In this document: piece by piece, positions 24,001-37,050 of the stretch | Numbering within the stretch: position 1 is the stretch's first letter | How the letters are laid out: each line of letters starts with the position of its first letter | From: Mucor racemosus | Taxonomy: Eukaryota; Mucoromycota; Mucoromycetes; Mucorales; Mucoraceae | Length of the DNA: 64,000 bases | Assembly (NCBI GenBank): GCA_027405735.1 | Contig: JAPEHQ010000011.1 | Coordinates: 806,001 to 870,000 of the forward strand | Direction of reading: 5' to 3' | Notes under the pieces: generated by a model | Seen by the model: the letters and a program-made list of their open reading frames with translations, nothing else | What the model was told of the DNA's origin: nothing | The model's database searches: none | Position numbers and translations under genes: made by a program

Positions 24001-25122
24001 ATGACTACCAGTGAGGCAGAGACGCATTTCTCTACCATCAAAAACAAAAAACAAATAGACTTTTCCATTATTATTATAGACATTGATTTTAACTCAATTG
24101 ACATGACAGTCAGTAGTACAAGCGTCTTGGACAATTTAGAGAAATACTACAGCCGTATCAAGCATATACCAACTTTATGTGTCAATGACATTCGTTTAAA
24201 GAGACGACCCAAGAACCAACAGATGAGTGAAAATGATTTATCCGCATCTTGTATTCAACATCCTGTCGGATCTCTTGATCCGGCTCCTACACCAAATGAT
24301 GAAAAGATAGATCCATTTGCTTCTACATCGACGCACCTTAATACAACTACAGCTACAAGATTAGACATGACTGAAATGCAAAACACACATCTACATGCAA
24401 CCATTATAAAACCTTTTAAAAACTCTAGACTCATCAGTATTTTGCATGATTTGTTAAATTATGAAAAATCGCCCACGTTCAAAAAAAGGCGAATACCATC
24501 CGTTGGATCTATCAGCATTCATTCGATGAACCGCCGTGGTAGTTTACAACAACAACAACAACAACAACAGCAACAACATCATCATCATAGACTGATATCA
24601 TCACCAGGATCAAGCAAAAATAGTCATAGAACAAGCAATAGCAATCATGAAGATGTCAATGCTCTTGAAGAAATGACCACAAATAACTCCTCTGAATCAG
24701 GATCTACTGATAATTTAGCAAATATAAAAACTCTTATAGTCGATGATAACGCAATCAACCTCAAAGTATTATCAAGAATGCTGACACAGATTGGTATACG
24801 GCCCCAATCCGCCAACAATGGTAGAGAAGCGTTTGAAATCATTGCCAAGGAACCATTTGATTTAGTGTTTATGGATATTTGGATGCCTGAAATGAACGGC
24901 TTAGAAGCATCAGAAAAGATTCGAAAAGAAGTAGCTACTTCGGATACACAACCTTATATCATTGCATTAACTGCTTGTGTCATGCCAGGTGATAGAGAGA
25001 AATGTATTAAAGCAGGTATGAATGGATACGTCAGTAAGCCCATTCGAAAAGAAGAGCTAGAAGCATCAATTCATACATTTACACAAACAGTTATGACCGC
25101 TACAACCACTACTTTAGAATGA
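18052..25122 (+). CDS. Hybrid histidine kinase with receptor-guanylate-cyclase-like pseudokinase
   Basis: Reconstructed from 18 exons: 18052-18414, 18471-18884, 18959-19153, 19207-19452, 19509-19705, 19772-20108, 20168-21390, 21453-21613, 21671-21769, 21853-22177, 22231-22447, 22505-22573, 22633-22747, 22804-22983, 23041-23132, 23198-23340, 23395-23684, 23738-25122 (6051 nt, 2016 aa). Order: N-terminal membrane segment (about 20-42); two periplasmic-binding-like modules (about 65-320 and 360-650; [25 protein letters not shown]); Cys-rich stalk from residue 660; TM about 757-778; pseudokinase about 990-1270, with [10 protein letters not shown] and SNYGL where active kinases have HRD and DFG; linker helix [13 protein letters not shown]; HisKA with His1345 ([15 protein letters not shown]); HATPase with N, G1 and G2 boxes ([29 protein letters not shown]); a degenerate receiver; polyQ near 1826; a true receiver with Asp1935 ([11 protein letters not shown]) and Lys in VSKPI. 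It likely senses an external ligand and feeds a His-to-Asp phosphorelay at the plasma membrane. Confidence 0.9.
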
Positions 25123-25263
25123 GGGGGGGGGGTCTCAATGTGCTTCTAGTAGTTGAATGGATTGATATGCATAAGTCACGGTAATGCAACAAAAGAAAAG
25201 CATTGCGCGTCGTTTCCTCGCCTTTTTATACCCTAATCCTTTTATCTTTATAATAAAAAAATA

Positions 25264-28196
25264 ATGACATATCCTCCATTTAAATTAGAATCAACTCTTT
25301 CAAATCATGAACAAGATGTAATATAAAACATACTATACAAATATCCTTCAAGGTATTAACTATGTAATCATTTTTCAGGTCAGAGCTGTAGCTGCCATGT
25401 CAAATGATGTGATTATTTCAGCTGCTCGTGATAAAACTGTACGTTCTTGGTCTCGTACTAGTCCAAACACCTTTTCGCCTCACAATATTTATTTGGGTCA
25501 TGGTCATTTTGTGAATGCATTAGCATTGATTAAGCCAAACCAAAATTATCCTGAAGGTTAGTATTTGTGGTTACCATGGCAACGACATTACTGAAAAATA
25601 TACATAGGTTTAATTGTATCTGGTGGATCTGATAAATTCATTAATGTCTATGATCCTAATCAACCCGCTGAACCTAGATTTACATTGATTGGTCATAGCG
25701 AAAATGTTAGTGCTTTAGCAACAACGCCTTCTGGTCACATTGTTTCTGGTTCTTGGGACAAGTAAAGTTCAATATTTTTTGATTCGAATTTATATACAGT
25801 TATTAACAAAATGTTTGACAACGAAATAGTAAAGCAATTGTGTGGAAAGAATTTCAACAATCTTATGTTCTTGAAGGTCATACTGCCTCTGTTTGGGCTG
25901 TTTTGGCAATTGAAGATGATTTAATCTTGACAGGTATGTTCGAAATCATTGTTTCCATGGCTCATTTTTTTTTACTCATGTTGAAATAGCTTCCGCTGAT
26001 AAATCAATTCGTTTGTGGAAAAATGGAAAGTTGGTACATGTATATCAGGGTCATACAGAAGCTGTTAGAGGTCTTGCATTGGTTCCTGGAATTGGATTTG
26101 TATCATGCTCCAACGATGGGTAAGGTTATAAAATCAAATAACACAAAATTTACACTAAATCTTTTTGTTGTAGAACTTTGAGAGTTTGGACATTGGAAGG
26201 AGAATGCGTTCAGCAATTAGACGGCCATACATCATTTGTATACTCTGTCGACGTTTTAAGCACAGGCGAATTTGTATCTTCAGGTGAAGATCGTACTGTT
26301 CGTATTTGGAAGGATGGACAAAATATTCAAACTCTTCAACAACCATGTATTTCAGTTTGGACAGTAGCTGTATTACCCAATGATGATATTGTCGTAGGTG
26401 GTAGTGATGCTACTGTTCGAGTTTTCACTCGTGATGCTGAGCGTATGGCTGTTGCCGAAGCACAGAAGGAATTTGATGAATTATTAGCAAGCCAAGCTAT
26501 TCCTTCGTAAGTATATTTACTTACAAAAATGTTGCAATATATTGACATTTTGTATATAGTAATCAAATTGGTGATGTAGAGAAAGATAAATTACCAGGAC
26601 CTGAGGCTTTACAACAAGCTGGTAAAAAGGAAGGACAAGTGATTATGGTGAATATGGGCGCTACAGTGGAAGCTCATCAATGGAGTGCACAAAGTGAAAG
26701 CTGGCAAAAGATTGGTGAGGTTGTTGGTAGTAATAAATCAAAAGCAACTTTTGAAGGAAAAGAGTACGATTATGTATTTGATATTGACGTTGGTGCTGGT
26801 CCCAATGGCAACCTTAAACTTCCTTATAATGTCTCGGGTTAGTTTATTCAAAATGTGTTCTGATTTGCAAAAACTCATAGATTTAAAATAGAAAATCCTT
26901 ACGATGCTGCACAAAAGTTTTTATCAAAATATCAACTCGATCAATCTTTCTTGGATCAGGTTGCTGATTTCATTATTAAAAACGCAGAAGGTGTTAATTT
27001 AGGTGGTGGATATCAAGATCCTTTTACTGGTGGAAATAGATACACTCCTCAATCAAGTCAACCTACTATCGGTCAAGCTTATATGGATCCCTTTACTGGT
27101 GGTGGATCTTATCGTCCTGGCGCTTCAAATTCCACATCTGCCTCTGGTGCCTCTACTTATTCTGATCCCTTCACCGGTGGTGGATCTTATAGACCTGCTG
27201 GTAGCGCCCCTGTTATTCCGGCAGCAGCAGCCCCATCGCCCACGCAACAACTCAAGGTTTTACCTATCGTATGTACATTTTAACTAAAAGCAACCTACAG
27301 TTTCTAACAATTTCTAACAGAAATCTTACTTGACCTTGAAACAAGCTAACCCCGAAGCCGTTGTAAACAAAATCCGTTCTCTAAACGACGAAATATCAGC
27401 CGATATAAAACTTTCAGAAGAAGAGCTCGCATCTTTGACCACTTCTGCCTCATTTTTAAAGAACCCTACAGCTGCAGGGATCAATGCCGCCGGTGGTGAT
27501 TCTGGTCTCCTTGCCGTCATCAAGATGGCTACCCACTGGCCTCAAGAAAAGCGATTCCCTGCACTTGATTTAATCCGTTTATTCGCACTTTATGCACCCG
27601 AGGAATTAGCATCTGCTGTACCTGAAGGAAATGTAGCTGCACTTTTAATGAAAGCCGGTGGTTTATCTGCCAACGAAGCTGTGCCTCTTAATGAAACTAA
27701 TGCCATGTTGGCTTATCGTGGTTTAGCTAATCTTTTCAATCAAGAAGCAGGTCGTCAATTGATTTGGGAAAAACGTAATATTATTGCTGATATCATGTCG
27801 GTTGAAATCACTGGAAAATTCAAAGGAAAAAACGCTCGTTTAGCACAAAGTACTTTGGCTGTTAACTTTGCTGTTTTACTTGCTAGTAAAAAAGAAGGTG
27901 AAACCGAGCTTGGCTTTACTGGAACTTTGGTAGAATTGTTGAAAGATGAGCAAGATGATGAGAATTTGTATAGATTTGTCATGGCTTTTGGAACCTTGGT
28001 AAGTTTTTTTTTTTTTATTATTATTTGTCAATAAATATTAATATCAAACAATGAATAGATCTGTCAGTCAAGCGCTTGTCGTGAAGTTGGAAATATCATG
28101 GAAGCTAAAACTGAAATTAGACGCATTCAATCCCAAAAAGCTGGTCAAGATCGTATGCAAAAGGCTACTGCTGAGATTCTTCAGATTTTAGCATAG
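25264..28196 (+). CDS. DOA1: DOA1/UFD3 (PLAA) ubiquitin-binding Cdc48 cofactor
   Basis: Reconstructed from ten exons: 25264-25317, 25379-25556, 25608-25761, 25830-25933, 25990-26119, 26174-26506, 26560-26837, 26892-27268, 27321-27998, 28059-28196 (2424 nt, 807 aa). The family binds ubiquitin and Cdc48/p97 and acts in ubiquitin recycling and endosomal and mitochondrial protein turnover. The first half is a WD40 propeller (VSGGSDKFINVYD, LTASADKSIRLWKNGK, SSGEDRTVRIWKDGQ). Next comes the PFU domain (KDKLPGPEALQQ, EGKEYDYVFDIDVG). A linker with three DPFTGG(G)-type repeats is followed by the C-terminal PUL domain (KSYLTLKQANPE to the stop). Length is close to human PLAA. The start lies 141 bp after the kinase stop, so its promoter is very compact or embedded in the upstream gene's 3' end. 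Confidence 0.93.
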
Positions 28197-28740
28197 ATAA
28201 TTATTCAGCTTTTTACTCTTAATATTCAAATAAACCCTTTTAATGACTAAAATTGAGAAAGTATATGTGCATATTAATGTACAAACATATACAATGTAGA
28301 TTACAGCATCTTTAACAGCCATCATATGCAAATTGATACAAGTGCAACCTCGTTCTTTGCCTTCGATTTATTTGCTTTTGCAAAAAGTTCCACTTGGCGC
28401 CAACAAATCGCATTTTTTTTTTCCATGAAGCTGGCAGCTTACTACCGGATATACACAGATAATATGAGCTCTTTTGAATGATTATTTATGTTTACTTAGA
28501 ATCGCTCATAAATCAAGCAGCCTGGAATTAAAACCAAAATCATTAATCAATAATGAATCAAGTACCTCATTCATATGAAATTTACTGAAAAATTCATTGT
28601 TTAAATTACACAATCATGACATATCATTGATTTAATCAAGAAAATGTTTTTATAATTACAATACATGGCTACAAGATGTACATATTTATTATATAAAGTT
28701 ATTATTATTATGATACAATTTTTTATGTGTTTTTTTATGT
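28197..28740. other. Intergenic between convergent genes
   Basis: About 540 bp holding the 3' ends of DOA1 and the PAK kinase. It is AT-rich with AATAAA-like signals on both strands. No gene is seen. Confidence 0.5.
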
Positions 28741-31478
28741 TTATAATTCATGCGCTTTTCGAAGATCTCGGCTTGCTTTAATTAGAGGAATCAAAGTTTT
28801 GACATTTTCGCCTCTTTTCAAGAAGGGATTCTCTAATAATGTCTTGGCACTTGGCCTTTCTACGCTGTCTACAGTCAATGATTGCTTTAAAAAGTCTTTT
28901 AGTTTATCTGATAATTCGTCAGGGTGTTGTAAAGATGGTGTTCCATTTGTTGCGATTAAATATAAGGCTCTCAAAGGATTTTCATGCAAATATGGGGGTT
29001 CGCCTTCAATCATTTCAATCACCATGATACCTAATGACCATATATCAATCTTGGGTCCATATTCTTTTCTGGTAACAACTTCAGGTGCCATCTAAAATAT
29101 CTTGTTTAATATAAACCCATTTTCTCGTGCAAAACAATAGAATACTTTACCCAATATGGTGTACCAACCATTGTTGTTCTTGATTCTTCATCATTTAATC
29201 TTGCACAAAAACCAAAATCAGCTACAGAAAGAAGATGTTAGCATGCCAAATATTACCCCATAGCAAAAAAAAAAAAAAAAAAAAACCTACTTAATTTAAC
29301 ATGGCCATTCAATCCCAAAAGCACATTGTCAGATTTGATATCACGATGAATAATACCAAGTGAATGTAAATGATCAATTCCCTCTAATGTTTCTCTACAA
29401 ACCGTAGCAATTTGACTTTCTGTCATCATACTTGTAGTAACAACATCTGTCAAGCTTCCACCCTCCATATATTCCATCACTACCCACAATTCATTAGATA
29501 CCAAAAAGGAATCAATAAAATTCACAATATTCTTATGCTGAGCTTCCCGCATGACCAAAATTTCATTGATGATCACTTCCTTTCGTGATTGTTGTGCTAA
29601 ATTCATTTGCTTGATTGCGACAGACATGTTGGTATCTACTGATTGAGCTGTATAAACACCACCAGAAGCACTAAATATATATGCTTCATTAGTGTATAGA
29701 TTCTTTGTCGTCTTCTATTATAAACTTACCCTTGGCCAATCTTGATCATATTTCGATAAAGCTTTGTCGGATCAGCATCCGTACAAATGGCTTGAAGATC
29801 TGCAATCACTTGAGCATCCTTTAACGCTTCTTTTTGTTGTCTCTGTTCCCTACGAAGTTGTCTTGTCTTGTCTTGCTGTGATGTATCCATAGCTGGATCA
29901 AGTGGAGCTGCTGAGGGTGCAATATAAACAGATGATAGCACACGAGGTGGTTTATTGGATCGTGGTGGCGGCGTTGGAGTCTTTGTAAGCGCCGCTGCCA
30001 TATCATCCGTTGTTGTTGTTGTTGATGCTGTTGCTTTAGTTGCTTGAATAGGCAATTTTTTCTTTGGTAACACGGGAGGTTTAGTTGACAATGGTGGTTT
30101 AGGAGGAGGTAGCTTTTGTAATTGTGAAGATTTCTCTGGACGAGCTGGTATAGGAGGAGCAGATGATACTGTAAGAGGAGGACTAGGAGGCGTCACTGGA
30201 ATACTGTGTGTAGTAGTAATAGGTGGAGTTGTTGTTGTTGTTGTTGAATTAAGAGATGGAGGTGGCGGTGGAGAAGTATTATTGAGTCGATTGTATTGAT
30301 GATTTATATTGCTTTTATGCTATCAAGAAAAAAAAAAGGGAGTTAACATCAACCAAGTAAAATAAACAAACGACATACTGCAATTGTTGTAGGAGGACGA
30401 GTGGGTACAGGAGGCTTGGTATCTTGAATTTGTTGATTATTACTACTAGAAACAACAACCAATTGAGGTCTTGTTCGTTGAGGCAATGGCGGAGGGCTTG
30501 ACCGAGAAGTATAATTTCTTGGATGAACATTGTCAAACTTTTCCCATACAGTATCCAAAGATTGATCTTTTGAATCCTTATAAAATCCCAATACATCTAA
30601 CACAGCCTATTTTAAATATAAATGATGAGTTTTTCTCCTACGCCTTGATTACACAAAAAAAAAGTAACCTACCTGTGGATTTTGCTGTTGCTCTTTTTTA
30701 GTAATACCACTTTGTTGTAAAAGGATATGCCATTCTCTTGGCATACCTGTAAACTCGCCAGTTTGTGGATTGAAGCCGACATGTGTTACATGAACCATAT
30801 TATATGGAGAGGATATCTTGGCTTTTCCATTGCCATTGTGTTGTGATTTGGCATTTGCACTATTGACAGATGATGCAGTTGAATTTCCTTGTATAGTCCA
30901 TAAATCTTTTTTTAGCGTAATTAGTGAATATTTATATAACAAAATAAATAAACAAACTTACCACTAACACTACCGACTACTTTCCCGAGCATTCCCTTCA
31001 AAGTAGACCCACTTCTTTGAGCTACAATCGGTGATGGAGTTGGAGCAGAATTTAATGAGGATGAAGATGATGGAGTTAAGGCCGTAATTTTCTTGTTATG
31101 ATTATTATTGTTATATCCTGATTTTAATGCCCCATTTCTAATAGGTCTTGGTGGGGTTGCTGGTAAAGGTGGAGGTAAAGAAGCGACCGAAGAAGCTAAA
31201 ACGGGTGGAAGTGGAGGAGGAGAAGGAGGAGATGGTGGTGGAGGGGGAGAAGAAGAATAAGAAGAAGAAGGTTGTACATCAACTTTTTTACTAGGTTTCG
31301 GTGGTAATGGAGGCAAATAGTTATTATTGTTGTTATTAGGCGTATTATTGATTGTTGTTGTTGTCGCTGTTGTTGTTGAATTTGAGGTTTTTAACGTTGG
31401 CTCATTGTCAGATTTACTATTAAATAACTTAATATTTGCGGATACAAGACCTATCGCTGGAGAAGAAGGGGACGACAT
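28741..31478 (-). CDS. Ste20/PAK-type serine/threonine kinase
   Basis: Reconstructed from seven exons: 31478-30962, 30905-30673, 30606-30379, 30319-29730, 29670-29291, 29221-29151, 29091-28741 (2370 nt, 789 aa). A CRIB Rho-GTPase-binding motif lies at about residues 203-232 ([15 protein letters not shown]). Long Pro/Ser/Thr-rich stretches sit on both sides. The kinase domain starts near 515: glycine loop GQGASGGVY, Lys543 in [14 protein letters not shown] with Asp633, DFG at 651-653, activation-loop VGTPYWMAPE. The family acts downstream of Cdc42/Rac in polarity and MAPK signalling. No PH domain is visible before the CRIB motif, so it is Ste20-like rather than Cla4-like. Polyproline segments ([17 protein letters not shown]) are probable SH3 or profilin ligands. 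Confidence 0.93.
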
Positions 31479-31670
31479 CCTTTATTTTCTCCAATATCAT
31501 TGGAAATCCCTTTTGGTTTTATACGAAAAGAAGAAGAAGAAAAAAAAGGAAAAAAGAAGATGTGACGCAGAAGAATATATAATGTCTATATATAAAAAGA
31601 TCATCATCATCATCCCAAACATTTGCACACTTTCAGCGGAGTATTTTATTACATGCTGTTGAATACTAAT

Positions 31671-32788
31671 CTATTTGGCTGCTACTGCTGCTGCAATCCA
31701 TTCTATAAAAGCATGACAATCTCTTTCATATATAGCTCTTGATGTAGCCATCAAGCTTGAAACTATCCAATTATGTGTTGTGTTTTCTTTTCCTTTCAAT
31801 ACAGTTACATTACATTTGTCTCTTTCTTGAAGATTTGAAATGAAAGCTTCAATGCTAGGCTTGAGAATTTCTTGGCTACCATATGCTACATAAAATGGAC
31901 AATGGATTCTAGAAAAGTCTCCATAAACAGGTGATACAAGTGGGTTTTGCAATTGACTAGTACCGGTTACATATCTCGTAATGAAAAAGTCTAGTAATCC
32001 CGTTGATAGTGTATCTTGTACATTGGGATGTTGGGTAGTTGTTAAATCAACCCAAGGTGAGAGTAATGCAGCCCCTGCTGGAAAGGGCAATGGTGGCAAA
32101 TCAGTATGTTTTTTATTTTTCAAATCCTTCAACTGCAATAAAGTTGTAGCTACCAGGTTTCCGCCTGCACTATCACCTGCCAAGATTACCTTGGAAGGAC
32201 TGATACCCAAATCATGAATCAAATATCGATAGCATTCGATAGCCTCATTACAAGCTTTGGGCCATTTATGCTCTGGACTAAGACTATACTCTAATGATAA
32301 GATACTTGTCTGAATGCTGTAATCTTTTTGGAGCTGCTTAATGATGGCTTGAAACGTTTCCATGTGCATATAAGAATATCCTTCAACAAAGCCGCCTCCG
32401 TGAGTATACAAAATAATCAAATCTTGATCCGGGGCAATTTCCTCGGCTTGCTTGACATCTTTTAAATTGGGTGCAATCCAAACGCCTTTCCAGGTTTCTT
32501 TTATAATATTATGAATCCAACCTCTTTCTTGTCCCAAAGGACATGTAGCAAGATATGTCATGCGACGATGAATGAAAAGCGGTGCTAGATGAGAATAACT
32601 GAGAACTATGCGACGTATGAAAAAAGGTATTTGAGGCAAAGAAGCACGAAATGTTTTGAATACTATGTTGTTTTGTTAATAATTAACGTCTTAGATTGAA
32701 GTACAATTGAATGTTTCTTACTCAATTTTCTGCCATTTTTGGTGCCGAAAAATGCAAACAAAAGTGCAAATAGCAGTATATTTAACAT
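31671..32788 (-). CDS. Alpha/beta-hydrolase, HSL-like esterase/lipase family
   Basis: Two exons, 32788-32722 and 32662-31671 (1059 nt, 352 aa). The first exon encodes a hydrophobic N-terminus (LLFALLFAFFG), a likely membrane anchor or signal peptide, so reading only the large exon would miss it. The oxyanion motif THGGGFVEGYSY and the nucleophile elbow GDSAGGNL identify the HSL/fold-3 esterase family. The acid is probably in the segment around YGSQEILKP, and the catalytic His is probably in THNWI near the C-terminus. It is predicted to hydrolyse acyl esters at an internal membrane; the substrate is unknown. It lies 192 bp upstream of the PAK start on the same strand. Confidence 0.88.
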
Positions 32789-35046
32789 GTTTTGTAAAGG
32801 GGTTAATTTGCAGTAATTGGCGTTTCGTGATCAAGAGATAAATGAAAAGTATTAAGCTGTCTCCGCTCGAATCTTTCATTTAAGCTATTTATAAAGAGGC
32901 TCTTTTACAATTTTAACATAAATGGAACGAATTTTTTTATTTTTAAACATACTTTTTTATAGAGATACTAATTGTCTGGTCCTAATATTGCAATAATACA
33001 TGGATTTTTAATTAAGTTTATGAAAGATATTTAACAAAATACCGCTGTTTTTTTTCCACGAATTCAATAATTCGATGGCCGACTTTGTAGTTGAAGCTTT
33101 TATCACGTTTCCATTAGATAAAGCAACATAAAAAAGTTGAGAGTATACCTGACGTATATCAATAAAATATAATAGCAATTTCTACTATATACCGTGCATC
33201 GTCATAGAGAATAAATCCTTTAGAAAAACTACTTTTGCTTTTTACTGCTTGAAAGTCAGATTTTTGATGCGGAATATATCAGTCAGAAATCAAGTCGCAA
33301 TACAAGTTCTATAATGAAAACAACCTATTTTACAATGTTCTACAACATACTTGAGTATCAATAATTTTTTTGTTCTTTTATTTTTTTTCAACATTATATC
33401 ATGAATTCTGGAGAGATTGATATATTTAAAACATACAATTTATGTGTTCATATCATAGCCCTATTTGATATCTATCTGTAGAACTTTTTATTTCTCAAAA
33501 ATCTTGATTTTTGATGGAGAAATTTAAAAAATTTCATAAAAAAGCTGAAGGACCAAATCCTGCAAATTTTCATGAGCAATCACTCAAGGTTTTTTTTCGG
33601 ATTTCAAAAAAATTGAAGAAAAATTCAATTTTCTCCACGAAAAATGTAGCTACAAACGTCAACAATAATGCATCCCGTAGATAATAGTGTGAAGTATTGC
33701 CCAAATGCATTAAATATAAAAAATAACAAAAATTCGATAACATTTGGTAAAAAAACCATCAAAATTTCAAGTGCAATTTACAAAACATTTTGTGAGGAAT
33801 TTATTTCTGAAAATAACGTAATTCAATGCAAAATCAAAAGCTTTATATAAGACATCTGCTATGCTAGTACGACTAAATTTGTAGTTGTTGAAAAAATCCA
33901 CAACTTCATTTTTGAGGTCGTTTTTGGGACCTGAAATCAATCTCGTAGTTCAAACTCAGATGATTGGATCTGCGGCCTCTGAGATATATCCACTGATTTT
34001 TTCCAACAAGAAGTTCAACTTTAGGAAGCCATAACTATTTAAGTTTACATGATGAATATATCTAGTAAAATGATTTCAATTATTCTACTTCTTATAAACT
34101 CATTGATAGCTTGTATGTATTTGTGGATTGCTTAAAAATTGTACGCTCTGATTTCTTAGAAGACTATGTACTAAATGTCTAAAAACTCAGAAAATTATAT
34201 TTATGCATTTTATTTGATTCGGAAAAGCTGGAAACGTTATGTAAATTATGCAAAAGTAGTTTTTAAGGATGCTGTAGTAAAGTTTAATGTATTGCTTTAT
34301 ATTAATTATGAGCTATATGTTTCAATGCAATGTATGTAATATGGATTTCATAAAAATCATCCTGTTCTCCATCATGTTCAATTATAACATTTTGAATCTA
34401 AAACAAGCGATGCATTAATAATTACAACATATCAAGCAATGCGAATATGTACATTCAGAACTATATAGTACACCCTTTGTGGTTAAACGCGATTAGTGCA
34501 TACGTATAGCATATACATTGTTTGAATATTCACCATAGTAGATAAACAACCAGATATAAAAATTGTCTATATATTTATATATATTTAAAAATCAGTTCCC
34601 ACTCGATGATTTATTAATTAATTAATTAAACTATTTACCTCCACATAATCAACGAATAAGCCTTGCAAAAGAATCCACACCATCGAAGAGCAAAATAAGA
34701 CAAGGAGAATCATTTTTGAAACATTGTACCACGTTAATCCTAGAATGTTCCTGATGATCTTGTATTGCTGAAAAAAAGGTTCATGAAAATCTAGAAAAGA
34801 AATGTAAACATAAAAGTGACAATTAAACTATAATGAAGTCTTTATCTGGTTTAATATTGAAGAAGTTTTACTGATTTGCAAACGTATATATGCTAAGCCA
34901 AAAGGCCTGTAAACGTTTGGAAGAAGGTTGTTGTACACACAAAAAAAGTTCAGACCATTATGGTTGAAAAAGGAAATTATATAAAATCATATGAATATAA
35001 TCAAAGAAAATTAAAACCAAATCAAGGAAACATCATCTAATTAAAT
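32789..35046. repeat. Gene-poor region with diverged repeat copy C
   Basis: No gene is recognised. About 33390-33860 resembles the repeat at 540-930 in the same orientation (for example aatgtagctac near 33645 against aatgtagctaa near 772). Similarity is weak and only one block is convincing. The remainder is AT-rich unique sequence. Confidence 0.4.
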
Positions 35047-35928
35047 ATGCAACACAATTCAACAAATCAATCAGCGCAAGAAGAGACAAATATGTTAAAG
35101 TATGATTTAGAGTCTAATTGTAGTGCGCTACTTCTTGCTGTGGCAGGAGAAGAAAATGCAGATCAACAAAAACATGTTCAAAACACCAGTAGCATTGTAT
35201 CACATTTTAAAATATGGCTTAATGTGCTGGTAACTCTCATCTTTTGCGGTATATATACCACCATTACTAAATGTTTTGTACGCATTCTGGAGAAAAAGAC
35301 GTATTGATGTATTGAGTTGTATTTCTGTTGTACATAACCTTTATACTTTCTGTAGCCTTATCTATTTGTTAATGGTAAGCACACTAGCTTTTAACCAGAT
35401 AAAGAAATAATTCACTAATCTGTCAAAGAACTAATGTGCGATTGACCGTGCTGTGCGATTCTACAGTTATTACAGTGGTTTGTTTCAATTTTCTTATTAC
35501 ATTGATCTCAATTAGTACAAAATAGTTTACAATTCGAACCTTTGTCTTTTTTGATATCTCAACAAATGTTACCAGAACAATTAATCATCTGCAAAATGGA
35601 TCAATACAGACGGAAAGGAATATGTACTAGAAAGATCTGAATGGATATGACAATATAATCCATTTTATCGTAAATGCTGTTATATGTCATGCACTGCTTG
35701 AGCTGTCCTTTTAGTGAGTGAATTCATTGCTAAAGTTTTGATGAACCAAAGTAGCTTATTGATTGATGCATATTATTTTTATACGGCAAAACTATGGTGG
35801 TTGTAGTTGTTGTAGGTATGACTATAGTTAGTGCATTTTTATCGAGATATCTACGGCAAAGAATCATAAGGGAAGCAAAGGTGTGGTACAAAGAAAACGA
35901 TTACGTTGGCAAACTATTTCCAAAGTAA
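35047..35928 (+). pseudogene. Probable decayed multi-exon membrane-protein gene
   Basis: A leader frame starts at 35047 (MQHNSTNQSAQEETNMLKYD) and runs into a hydrophobic segment. After a frame change near 35250 the sequence reads RRIDVLSCISVVHNLYTF, and further hydrophobic coding-like pieces follow (for example CFNFLITLISIS near 35480-35525). A final open segment, 35794-35928, begins with a Val-rich helix and ends with basic RYLRQRIIREAKVWYKEN and VGKLFPK before a stop. I could not join the pieces with consensus splice sites and one frame, so it is either broken or a gene whose introns I failed to place. The product family is not recognised. Confidence 0.4.
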
Positions 35929-37050
35929 ATGCCGTTTTTCTACTACTGATAAGGTGCCCAATATATATTAATTTAGTCTGAAATAAAAGGAGATTGTTGT
36001 GGTAGAAGCGTACAAATTGCTAGCTTACGGTTGCACATGTTTACATTAGTTTTTCTCTCATCTATCAATGAAATGTGTATGAGGATCATATCAACAAAAT
36101 TGCACCATAATAAAGAATCTATAAAACCCCTCTTTTTTTTTTTTTTTATTAATTATACTTATTAAAAGCTTATTTACGGGGCTCTGCCTAGTATTATACA
36201 TTTTACACTGATATATCATGGTGACACCAAATGAAACATTTGTTATCGATGATGGTGAAATATATGAAAAAAAAAAATCAATACATGTAAAATGATCAGC
36301 AAGCAATCAATCGATTTAAAACTATGCATCGCTGATTTTCTGGTTTATTTTTTGTTTTGTTTTAGATGGCGTAGTTAAATGTTAATTGTAGTCTCTTTGT
36401 CAGCATAAATTAAGCAAATTTAGTGGGTAAACCCTCTTCAAATGTCTCTATTTTTTTTTTCTGTAAAAAAGCATATTTTCTATTGAATAAATACTTCAAA
36501 AAAAAACACACTTATTAATTGTGTATTCAAAATCAAACTATCTTTTTATGCAACAGCTATTCATTTGTTAATCTATTGTTCAATGTTCCGTCATGTCTGA
36601 TAAGAATGGTGCAAATGATTTATCGGGATCGAGGATTTAGTGAACCATTTAACCGATCTGATTGGGTTCAAACAGAACAATTCTTCGGCATCTTGATTCT
36701 CCGGAATTCAATTCATTTTGTATAGTGGGAAATAAAAACATTTGTATTTAAATGAGACATTAAAAACGACATTATTTGAGGATATACAGATATACGCTCA
36801 TATACTAAATATTATTTAAAAGGTATATTTATGTTTTCTGTCAAAACAGGTATCAACATCAGTGGCTTATTATTGTTACACCCTCCTTGTATCGGAGCAA
36901 CAGAGAAAGAGAATGAGTGAGAGAGTGAGTTAAAGGGGTTCCTTCAAAAAGTCATATAATTAGGTTTGTACACCAGCATTTTTGTTTAAGTTTTTTTGTT
37001 CTTCTTAAACTTTTTTTTTTCTTTTGTATACATATATATATATATCAATC
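35929..37050. other. Intergenic, no gene recognised
   Basis: About 1.1 kb, AT-rich. The last 150 bp is the probable promoter of the isomerase gene, with pyrimidine-rich tracts (about 36985-37025) and a TATA-like tatatatata just before the ATG. Confidence 0.5.

Noticed and set aside
36519..36725. 68-codon plus-strand frame
   Set aside because: Unstructured composition in an AT-rich gap and no start or splice context.
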